From Alphaproteobacteria bacterium (lineage in GTDB: Bacteria; Pseudomonadota; Alphaproteobacteria; Micavibrionales; UBA2020): a stretch of DNA of 64,000 nt. A model generated the notes under the pieces. The model was not told the origin of the DNA and did no database searches. It saw only the letters and a program-made list of their open reading frames with translations. The stretch covers positions 26,414-90,413 of the forward strand of contig SCTB01000125.1 in assembly GCA_004297545.1 (NCBI GenBank). Direction: 5' to 3'. Numbering within the stretch: the first letter of the stretch is position 1; the number at the start of each line of letters is the position of its first letter. Shown here in pieces: positions 57,395-64,000 of this stretch. The position numbers were made by a program, and so were the translations under genes.

Positions 57395-58206
57395 GGTCCG
57401 GCCGCGACGCCCAGCGCATAGTAGTATATGCCGTAGTAAGCGATCATGTGCAGCGTGTAGATTTCAAGGCTGTTGCCGCCGGTGAAACGGGCGACGCGCG
57501 CGACGATATCGGCTGGCTTGCTGCGCAGGGAATTCAGCAGCAGGCGCCGGAAATCCCAGAGCAGGCGGAAAACAACAGCGGTCCCGGCTGCCGTCACCGC
57601 CAGCTGCGGCGCCGAAAATTCGTAAAGCGACTGGTTGAAGGCGATATAATAGAAATACACCAGCAGGAAAAACTCGGAAGGCTCCACCGGGGGCTTTGGT
57701 TCCTGCCCGCGGTTGCGCGACAGCCAGCCCGCCATCGCCATCAGGATGCCCAGCGTGCCGTATTCGCAGACATGGCTGTGCGTGAAGGGCGCGAGGCCCG
57801 CAAGCGCAAGGCTCGCGCCCCAGAAACGCGCGCGGCTTTTCAATGCGAATTCCATGAGAGGTTCGAGGACAAGGCGCGTGATGACGATGGTGACGAGGAT
57901 GGTCACATAGCCCATGGACAAGGCGGGCAGCCAGCGATGGAACATGAACCAGCGAAGAGAGGAAACGAGAACCGCCCCGCCCGCCAGTTTCCAGTCGACC
58001 CTGCGGCCCGCGTTATAACCGATGGGAATGAGGAACACGGGCAGCAGTATCCTGTCCGTCACGCGCAGCCACAGGCTTTCGGTCAGGTTCTCGGAGAAGT
58101 GCCCAGCGACCATCCAGAGCACGGCGATGGCGAAAAGGCCGTAGGCGGTCAGGTTATCCTCGACGCGGTCGAAAAATGATTTCAGGTATGCGGCGGTCCG
58201 CGCCAT
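57391..58206 (-). CDS. TraX-like integral membrane protein
   Basis: A 271-residue protein with about eight hydrophobic segments: LTAYGLFAIAVLWMVAGHFS, LRVTDRILLPVFLIPIGYN, LSMGYVTILVTIVITRLVLE, GTLGILMAMAGWLSR and LAVTAAGTAVVFRLLWDF. The end GGNSLEIYTLHMIAYYGIYY resembles the closing motif of acyltransferase-3/TraX proteins. TraX acetylates F pilin, and homologues occur on chromosomes with unknown substrates. The assignment is by layout only. Confidence 0.65.
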   Translation of the reverse strand: MARTAAYLKSFFDRVEDNLTAYGLFAIAVLWMVAGHFSENLTESLWLRVTDRILLPVFLIPIGYNAGRRVDWKLAGGAVLVSSLRWFMFHRWLPALSMGYVTILVTIVITRLVLEPLMEFALKSRARFWGASLALAGLAPFTHSHVCEYGTLGILMAMAGWLSRNRGQEPKPPVEPSEFFLLVYFYYIAFNQSLYEFSAPQLAVTAAGTAVVFRLLWDFRRLLLNSLRSKPADIVARVARFTGGNSLEIYTLHMIAYYGIYYYALGVAAGP

Positions 58207-58297
58207 CCGTGATTACTCGTTCCCATTGCCCCGTAAAGCCCATGGCGGGCCCGTGCCCATAATAGTAAATAAGTGACGGCGGGAAAGATAGGCCTCT

Positions 58298-59533
58298 TCA
58301 GGGCGCGGGCTTGGGCGGCGGCGGGTTTTTCGGGGGGCTTTCCCCGGCGGGTTTGCCGTTTGCGTCTGTGTTCGCGGGAGGCTGCGGGCCTTTTCCCTCG
58401 GCATCCGCGTTCTGCGCGCCGGCGTCATTCGCCAGCGTGACGGGATTTTGCTGCAGCGGCGGCTTTGCCGGAACCGCGTTCCGCTGGGCGGTCTGGGTAT
58501 TTTGCAGGATCTGTTTTTTCGGCGCGTTTGCTTTCAGCGTTTCGCGGCGCGCTTCGGCCAGCGAGGCGGCGAAGTCGAAATGCTTGTGCAGCCGCTTGGG
58601 CACTTCTTCCCAGAGCTGTTCCATCTCGTCCGTCTTGCCGACCCAGTTCTGCGCGTTGAAGATATCTTTCAGCGTGTCCTCGCGGAACACGGGTTTTGCG
58701 GGTTTCGCCGCCTGGGCGCCGGCGCCGGCCATTTCGGGAGCGGCCGTTTTCTTCGCGGACTTTTTCCCGCGGACATGCAGCTTGGCGCCCTGTTTTTTGT
58801 TGCGTCTCCCGGCGTCGTCGTCCCAATCGTCATCCAGGAAATCGTCGTCGAAAAAGCCGGTTGAACGGCCCCTTCCGCCGCCCTTGAAGCCGCCGCGGAC
58901 GCCGGTGTTATGCGCGGCTTTTGATTTCTTCTGCGCCGTCACCGCGCCTTCGTCTTCCAGGATCTGCGTAACCACGTCGTCGCCCGCGTCCTTCGCGATG
59001 TCGAGCGGCGCTTCGCCAAAGGTATTGATGCGGTTGACATCCGCGCCGCCGTCGACCAGCGCGCGTACGATGGTTTCATTGCCGCGGCGCACGGCCGTCT
59101 CGAGCGGCGTTTCGTCGCTGTCGGTGAAATCCGGATCCAGGCCCTTGTCGATAAGATCAGTGACGCCGTCTTCGTCGTCGTCGCGGATGGCGTCCATGAG
59201 CGCCTGCTGCTGCGAGGTCAGGCGATCGGCATCTGACGACCGCGCGCCCTGCTGTTCCAGGTATTCGACGATCTTCTTGTTGCGGTTGCGGTCGGCCGCG
59301 TCGAGCGGCAGGTCCTTGAAATAGGTGGAATCGGCGCGGTTAACGTCGGCGCCCGCCACGACCAGCGCCTTGACCATCGCGAGATTGCCGTTGCCGATGG
59401 CTTCGTTCAGGGGGGTTCTGTCGTCCTGCTCAAAATCGGGATCGACGCCTTTCTTGAGCAGCGCCGAAACCTTGCGCTGGTTGTTTTCCTGCACGGCTTC
59501 CATCAAGGCTTCCTGGTCTTTGGTAAGACTCAT
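58298..59533 (-). CDS. Ankyrin-repeat protein, 411 aa
   Basis: The N-terminal half carries about six ankyrin units: LMEAVQENNQRKVSALLKKG, TPLNEAIGNGNLAMVKALVV, LMDAIRDDDEDGVTDLIDKG, TPLETAVRRGNETIVRALVD, and APLDIAKDAGDDVVTQILED. A basic Gly/Arg/Lys linker (GVRGGFKGGGRGRSTGFFD, then acidic DDDFLDDDWDDDAG) follows, then a helical region and a Pro/Ala/Lys tail. The start at 59533 is preferred over 59614. It ends without the basic-hydrophobic tail seen in other ankyrin proteins. Confidence 0.83.
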   Translation of the reverse strand: MSLTKDQEALMEAVQENNQRKVSALLKKGVDPDFEQDDRTPLNEAIGNGNLAMVKALVVAGADVNRADSTYFKDLPLDAADRNRNKKIVEYLEQQGARSSDADRLTSQQQALMDAIRDDDEDGVTDLIDKGLDPDFTDSDETPLETAVRRGNETIVRALVDGGADVNRINTFGEAPLDIAKDAGDDVVTQILEDEGAVTAQKKSKAAHNTGVRGGFKGGGRGRSTGFFDDDFLDDDWDDDAGRRNKKQGAKLHVRGKKSAKKTAAPEMAGAGAQAAKPAKPVFREDTLKDIFNAQNWVGKTDEMEQLWEEVPKRLHKHFDFAASLAEARRETLKANAPKKQILQNTQTAQRNAVPAKPPLQQNPVTLANDAGAQNADAEGKGPQPPANTDANGKPAGESPPKNPPPPKPAP

Positions 59534-59784
59534 ATCCCACCTGCTTCGCGAATCTAACGATGATTGAACATAAACGCCATCGTATGGGGCGGAGTCAGGT
59601 TTGGCAATCCCCATCGTATGGCCTTACGTAAACTAACATGACAATGAAAACAGATTATGTTCACCTTTGACATTCACGCTGCCTTATAAAATTCAACTTT
59701 CCATGAATGATGTAAAATATTAATTGGCATAATATTTTAACCCCTTGTGAAGGGGCCGAACTTAACAATTCCCGGTTCGGGAAG

Positions 59785-60486
59785 TTACTTCTGGAAGCCC
59801 TTGAGCTTCAGCTTGCCGTGGGATTGCAGCTTCGCCTGCCGCAGCTGACTGACGAAGGCGTTATAGTCGACATCCTTGCGGTAATTGCCCGGCACGTTTT
59901 CCCAGAGCGTCTGGAATTCCTGCGGGCGTTTCACCCAGAGCTCGGGTTTGGCGAGCAGCGGCAGCTGCCCCTGCTGGCAGATTTTCAGCAGCACCGTGTC
60001 GCCGTCGAGCCCCTTCGACAACAGATCCGCGGCGCTCAGGCCCTGCGGATCGGCCGCCGCGAGCGCGATGACCTGCGCGAACTGACCTTTCCGGGCAAGG
60101 TAATGCAGCTGGTTAACGCCCGTTTCCGACGTCTTGTCGCGGATTTCCTGCAGCGATGCAAACGTCAGCGGCTCGCTGCCGCGCGTGAGTTTTTCGTCGT
60201 CCAGGCGTGCGCGCAGGATTTTCGCGGCGGCGTCGCGGCCCCAGATGACCGCCGTCTCCCAGGGCGTTTCGGCTTCGTCGTTATGCACGAAGGCGCGCGC
60301 GCCCTTGTCGAGCAGCTTGCCCACAAGGCCGGCATCGCCGAGGCGCGCCGCCGCGTGCAGCAGCGTGTCGCCGCGCGCGTCTTTCCAGTTGGCGTCGAGC
60401 CCGTCGTCGAGCATGCGGACAAGGCCCGCGACGTCCTTCGAACGAATAGCGCTGTCGATATCGGCGTCGGAAGGTTGCGGGGACAT
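59785..60486 (-). CDS. Ankyrin-repeat protein, 233 aa
   Basis: Ankyrin units at about 10-95 (AIRSKDVAGLVRMLDDGLDA, TLLHAAARLGDAGLVGKLLD, TPWETAVIWGRDAAAKILRA) and a partial one further on (NQLHYLARKGQFAQVIALAA). The body ends with a Trp/Phe-rich piece (ELWVKRPQEFQTLWENVPG) that recurs in the 411-aa ankyrin protein as MEQLWEEVPKRLHKHFDF. The tail is SHGKLKLKGFQK. Third gene of the minus-strand ankyrin operon 60904-60498-59785. Confidence 0.84.
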   Translation of the reverse strand: MSPQPSDADIDSAIRSKDVAGLVRMLDDGLDANWKDARGDTLLHAAARLGDAGLVGKLLDKGARAFVHNDEAETPWETAVIWGRDAAAKILRARLDDEKLTRGSEPLTFASLQEIRDKTSETGVNQLHYLARKGQFAQVIALAAADPQGLSAADLLSKGLDGDTVLLKICQQGQLPLLAKPELWVKRPQEFQTLWENVPGNYRKDVDYNAFVSQLRQAKLQSHGKLKLKGFQK

Positions 60487-60497
60487 GGGACGGCTCC

Positions 60498-60902
60498 TTA
60501 AAATTTCACTTTAGGGTTAGCGGTTTTCGCGCGTTCGCGCAAGACCGCAAGTTTTTTCGCGGCTACGACCTCGGGCAGCTCGTCGTATCTTTTGCCGCCG
60601 GCCTTCGTCAGCATATCGACGATCATCGGCAGCGGACGCCAGTCGTGTTCTTCGGCGAGGTCCAGCGCGGTTTTATGCGTCGGCGTCAGGCGGTTCGGGT
60701 CGGCGCCCTTTTTCAGCACTTCTTCCACCGCCCAGGAACGTCCCTGCATCACGGCAAAATGCAGCAGCGTCGCGTACGGGAAGTCCGGAATGTTGTCGGG
60801 GTCCGGATGCTTCGCGAGCAGCGCCCTGAACGTCGACTCATCCCCCCGCGCGATGGCGGAGGCGAGATTTTCGGCGGGTCTGTATTCGGGCGTTCCGGGC
60901 AT
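60498..60902 (-). CDS. Ankyrin-repeat protein, 134 aa
   Basis: A short ankyrin protein: LASAIARGDESTFRALLAKH, TLLHFAVMQGRSWAVEEVLK and TALDLAEEHDWRPLPMIVDM. It ends RAKTANPKVKF, a short basic-hydrophobic tail. The start follows the stop of the upstream gene after one base and the next gene begins 11 bases after its stop, so it is cotranscribed with both. Confidence 0.84.
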   Translation of the reverse strand: MPGTPEYRPAENLASAIARGDESTFRALLAKHPDPDNIPDFPYATLLHFAVMQGRSWAVEEVLKKGADPNRLTPTHKTALDLAEEHDWRPLPMIVDMLTKAGGKRYDELPEVVAAKKLAVLRERAKTANPKVKF

Positions 60903-60903
60903 G

Positions 60904-62103
60904 TCAGTTTCTCTTCAGCTGGAGTTTGGGTGCCTTCTTTTTCAGCTCCTGCAGGCGGCGCGCACGCACATCGGCGGAAGCCTTGTTGAAATCGACCTTG
61001 TAGCGCAGGGACAGGGATTTCTCCAGATGCGGGCGCAGCGACATCATTTCCTCGAGCCGGTCCTGCCAGATGTCCGAGGTGAACAGCTTCGGCAGCAGGC
61101 CCGCATCGCCGCAGGCTTCCAGCAACGTCTTGCGGTCGCGGGTGCTGCGGGTCAGGAAGTCCTGCGCGGTGAGATGTTCTTGAGGATTCCTTGCCAGCAC
61201 GTCGAAAACGACATCGGCATGATTGGTCGCGACAAGGTGATGCATCACGGTTCGCGGATAGATAACCTCGCCGCGCATATCCTTCTTCGGCTCCGATTCC
61301 GGCAGGGGCTGGCGGAGATCGTTCAACGTGAAGTCGCGCGGGTGTTTCACGAAAAGATTGGCATAGCCCTTGTCGTGCAGGTAATCGTATATCTGGTCCC
61401 ATTCGGGGCTGAGGAATTTCACGCCCGGCGTTTCCCATTGCACGTCGCAGACTTCTTGCCCGCGGCTGGAGCGCGCGAAAATATCCGCGCCCGCCTCGAT
61501 CAGCACTTTCACCTTGTCGAGCTCGCACTGCGCGACGGCTACATGCAGCGGCGGCCAGAAGGGCTGGCCTTCGGGCGCTTTCATGTTGACATTGCCGCCA
61601 AGCTCGATGGCCTGGCTGACCTGCTTCGCCGTGCCGAAGCGGATCATTTTGAAAAGCAGCTGGTTCATGCGCATTTCGTAGGACGGCGCATAAACCTCGT
61701 CCGGCTTGTCATGTCCCGGTTCGCCGTAAATACGCGGCTCGGCATTGAAGAGTTTCAAAAGCTTGATGCCCTCGTGGAATCTCTTGCGATAGGCTTCATC
61801 CATCGCCGTCGCACCCTCGATATCCCAGTCGTCCGTGCGCGCCGCATGACGCAGCAGCAGGTCGAGGGCCTTGATATCGTGTTTATGAATCGCCACATGC
61901 AGCGCGGGCATGCCGTTGATGATGATGCGATCCGGGCAGGCGTCGTCGGTGAGCGCTGTGCGCAAACCCTCGACGTCGATGGGATTTTTAAGCATCGCCG
62001 CAATCAGGCGGCGGTCGGCCGCGATAAGCCGTTCGGCCTTTTCGGGGTCGTCCAGCATCGCGCGACGCTTTTGCTCCGGATCGAAATCGTCCCATTCCGA
62101 CAT
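60904..62103 (-). CDS. Ankyrin-repeat protein, 399 aa
   Basis: Ankyrin units include MPALHVAIHKHDIKALDLLL, TAMDEAYRKRFHEGIKLLKL, FWPPLHVAVAQCELDKVKVL and a more degenerate one around TVMHHLVATNHADVVFDVLA. The first 30 residues are charged. The C-terminal part repeats the pattern LFTSDIWQDRLEEMMSLRPH, similar to the LW-containing piece in its neighbours, and ends APKLQLKRN. It heads the three-gene ankyrin operon. Some repeats have lost key Gly and His residues. Confidence 0.84.
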   Translation of the reverse strand: MSEWDDFDPEQKRRAMLDDPEKAERLIAADRRLIAAMLKNPIDVEGLRTALTDDACPDRIIINGMPALHVAIHKHDIKALDLLLRHAARTDDWDIEGATAMDEAYRKRFHEGIKLLKLFNAEPRIYGEPGHDKPDEVYAPSYEMRMNQLLFKMIRFGTAKQVSQAIELGGNVNMKAPEGQPFWPPLHVAVAQCELDKVKVLIEAGADIFARSSRGQEVCDVQWETPGVKFLSPEWDQIYDYLHDKGYANLFVKHPRDFTLNDLRQPLPESEPKKDMRGEVIYPRTVMHHLVATNHADVVFDVLARNPQEHLTAQDFLTRSTRDRKTLLEACGDAGLLPKLFTSDIWQDRLEEMMSLRPHLEKSLSLRYKVDFNKASADVRARRLQELKKKAPKLQLKRN

Positions 62104-62586
62104 TAAATCGCCTTTTGGAAAATGTTATGGCTGACAAGATAATTACCATAGCGTGAAAGTCGGGGGAATACGCATTATGATTTACATAATCTATCACTCT
62201 TGCGAGACAGGTCATTCCAGGAGCGTTTCAATGCGCGTCGAGGACCGTTTTATGCATGCGGAGTATGCGCTCCCGAGGCCCTCTTTTGGTCCTCCCTGCA
62301 TGCTGAAAAGGCCTGTAAATGGCCCTTAACTGACGCTTCACATACCTTTAAAAGCCCCTTTTGCAATTCTGCGCCATTCGGCTCCTGACAGCTTGCCTGC
62401 CGTTCCCGGCCCGTTCCGGGAATGCCTGACGAAGGCTGCTGTTTGCCTGTCTGAACGCTGTCAACACCCGTTTATAACCGCTTCGCAACGCTTGATTATT
62501 GCCGCGTTATGGGATTAACTTCCCTTCAAGCATTTTTAGTTTTCAGATTCGGCCCCTTACCCGGTTTTTTCCGGGGCAGGAAGAAA
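62104..62586. other. Long non-coding leader before the NCS1 transporter
   Basis: About 480 bases without a credible gene between the divergent ankyrin operon and the transporter. It contains a 7-bp hairpin TTCCCGG-N6-CCGGGAA at 62403-62422 and an inverted element GCATGCGGAG/CTCCCGAG near 62252-62275. I cannot match it to a known riboswitch. A regulatory leader is possible. Confidence 0.45.
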
Positions 62587-64000
62587 GTGAAATTTGACAT
62601 GGAAACCGCAGCCGCCCTCGCCGCCGAAATCCCGAAAGTGGAATCCTCCGGCAACAGCCTCTTCAACGAAGACCTGGCGCCCGTGCCGATGGACAAGCGT
62701 AAATGGGGCACGCTCAGTTTCGCCGCGCTGTGGATTTCGATGTCGGCCTGCATCCCGACCTATATGCTCGCCTCATCCCTCATCGGCGGCGGCATGAACT
62801 GGTGGCAGGCGGTGCTGACGATTTTCCTCGGCAACCTGATCGTCCTCATCCCGATGATTTTGAATGCGCATGCCGGCACACGCTACGGCATTCCGTTCCC
62901 CGTTTACTGCCGCGCGTCGTTCGGGACGCTGGGCGCAAATATTCCCGCCGTGTTGCGCGCGCTGGTCGCCTGCGGCTGGTTCGGAATCCAGACCTGGATC
63001 GGCGGCGCCGCGATCTACAAAATCGGCGCGGTCGTTTTCGGTTTTGAAACCGCGCCCGCCACCGGCTGGCTCGGCATCACGAACGGCGAATTGTTCTGCT
63101 TCCTGTTGTTCTGGGGCGTGAATATGGTCGTGATCTGGCGCGGCATCGACACCATCCGCTTCCTCCTCAACATCAAGGCGCCGCTGCTGATTACGCTCGG
63201 GCTGCTGCTGCTGGGCTGGGCTTATAACGCCGCCGGCGGTTTCGGGCCGATATTATCGCAGCCCTCGCAGTTCGACGAAGGGCAAGCGCAGGCCGGGAAA
63301 TTCTTCTCGTACTTTTTCCCGGCGCTGACCGGCATGGTCGGCTTCTGGGCGACTTTGTCGCTGAACATCCCCGATTTCTCGCGCTATGCGAAATCGCAGA
63401 AGGACCAGGTATTGGGGCAGGCGCTGGGCCTGCCCGCCACGATGGCGCTGTATTCCTTTATCGGCGTCGCCGTCACGTCGGCCACCACCATCATCTACGG
63501 CAAGGCGATCTGGGACCCGGTTGAGGTGCTGACGAAATTCTCGAACCCGGCGACGCTGATTATTTCCATGATCGCGCTCTGCATCGCGACGCTGGCCACC
63601 AATATCGCCGCGAATGTCGTGTCGCCCGCCAACGATTTCGCGCATCTGGCGCCGAAATATATTTCCTTCCGCATGGGCGGCTATATCACCGGCATCATCG
63701 GCATTCTCATGATGCCGTGGAAGCTGGTCGCCGATCCGTCGGGCTATATCTTTACCTGGCTGATCGGCTATGGCGCGCTGCTGGGGCCCATCGGCGGCAT
63801 TTTGATTGCGGATTATTTCGTTTACCGCCACCGAAAGCTCGATGTGGTTGCGCTTTACAAGGCGGATGGCGAATACCGCTTCACGAACGGATTCAGTATC
63901 GTCGCGATCGTCGCACTGGTTGCGGGCGCCGCGCCCAGCCTGCCCGGCTTCCTCGTGAACATCAAGGTTTTAAGCGCGGAAAGCGTGCCTGCGTTCCTCA
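62587..64000 (+). CDS. NCS1 nucleobase/hydantoin:cation symporter, N-terminal part
   Basis: About 470 residues are visible and the frame is still open at the right edge. The signature of the family is clear: TLSFAALWISMSACIPTYML, SLIGGGMNWWQAVLTIFLGN, GIPFPVYCRASFGTLGANIP and later FWATLSLNIPDFSRYAKSQK with GPIGGILIADYFVYRHRKLD. About ten membrane helices are visible. NCS1 (Mhp1-like) proteins import cytosine, allantoin or hydantoins with Na or H. GTG at 62587 has AGGA five bases upstream; ATG at 62599 is an alternative. Confidence 0.92.
   Translation, partial: MKFDMETAAALAAEIPKVESSGNSLFNEDLAPVPMDKRKWGTLSFAALWISMSACIPTYMLASSLIGGGMNWWQAVLTIFLGNLIVLIPMILNAHAGTRYGIPFPVYCRASFGTLGANIPAVLRALVACGWFGIQTWIGGAAIYKIGAVVFGFETAPATGWLGITNGELFCFLLFWGVNMVVIWRGIDTIRFLLNIKAPLLITLGLLLLGWAYNAAGGFGPILSQPSQFDEGQAQAGKFFSYFFPALTGMVGFWATLSLNIPDFSRYAKSQKDQVLGQALGLPATMALYSFIGVAVTSATTIIYGKAIWDPVEVLTKFSNPATLIISMIALCIATLATNIAANVVSPANDFAHLAPKYISFRMGGYITGIIGILMMPWKLVADPSGYIFTWLIGYGALLGPIGGILIADYFVYRHRKLDVVALYKADGEYRFTNGFSIVAIVALVAGAAPSLPGFLVNIKVLSAESVPAFL

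Noticed and set aside
59734..59760. TTGGCATAATATTTTAACC as a plus-strand promoter
   Set aside because: No plus-strand gene follows for nearly 3 kb.
1..64000. CRISPR array, tRNA or rRNA genes, integrase or phage modules
   Set aside because: Intergenic regions were read on both strands; no regularly spaced repeats, tRNA T-loop sequence or rRNA-like stretch was seen, and no coding region resembles an integrase, transposase or capsid protein.

Overview
The window comes from a GC-rich chromosome, most likely a motile alphaproteobacterium. Supporting signs are the gene orders flgF-flgG-flgA-flgH, fliL-fliM-DUF6468-motE-cheY, ihfB-lapA, yfgM-bamB-der and radA-cvpA-SDR, a perfect CtrA-type TTAA-N7-TTAA site before cheY, two sigma-54-type sites next to flagellar operons, and a bactofilin. 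I cannot assign a genus. No rRNA, tRNA, CRISPR array, insertion sequence or prophage was seen.

Layout. 0-7.7 kb: the N-terminus of a DinG/Rad3-type helicase, two GNAT acetyltransferases, class II lysyl-tRNA synthetase, a Sel1-like secreted protein, a bactofilin followed by a lipoprotein, endonuclease III, and an Ogt-type alkyltransferase. 7.7-11.9 kb: a minus-strand DUF1800-DUF1800-DUF1501 block in which the DUF1800 gene is duplicated. 11.9-15.1 kb: small hypotheticals and a PAP2 phosphatase. 15.1-25.7 kb: a flagellar island with divergent flgFGAH and fliLM-DUF6468-motE, then cheY and a 1054-residue TPR protein. 25.7-35.2 kb: two ankyrin proteins, a repeat-helical protein, a hydrolase lacking its usual catalytic His, Nudix, lapA, ihfB, a UbiH-type hydroxylase, a tandem pair of HExxH proteins and argE. 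35.2-44.3 kb: N-formylglutamate amidohydrolase, a tandem pair of large proteins that look like degenerate RelA/SpoT-type HD proteins, an AT-richer leucine-rich-repeat gene, a site-2 protease with CBS domains, a pair of small coiled-coil proteins, pyrE and a PilZ protein. 44.5-56.6 kb: rpmI-rplT, radA-cvpA, SDR, a cation efflux protein, a large unknown membrane protein, der, bamB and yfgM. 56.8-62.1 kb: five ankyrin-repeat genes around a TraX-like membrane protein. 62.6 kb to the end: an NCS1 transporter running off the window.

How the genes work together. The clear units are the flagellar operons (rod, P-ring and L-ring assembly; C-ring switch and stator accessory factors; response regulator), the outer-membrane and ribosome assembly block yfgM-bamB-der, the L35/L20 operon and the radA-cvpA operon. 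Around them lies an accessory layer built largely by local duplication: paired DUF1800, HExxH, HD-like and coiled-coil genes, and seven ankyrin proteins. Several of these accessory proteins, ankyrin and non-ankyrin, end in a similar short tail of alternating basic and hydrophobic residues (K-x-[LIV]-x-[LF]-K). That is the most interesting candidate for an undescribed sorting or partner-binding signal here. Many accessory genes have clear single promoters of the form TTGACA-N16/18-TAnnnT, which suggests they are expressed rather than decaying.
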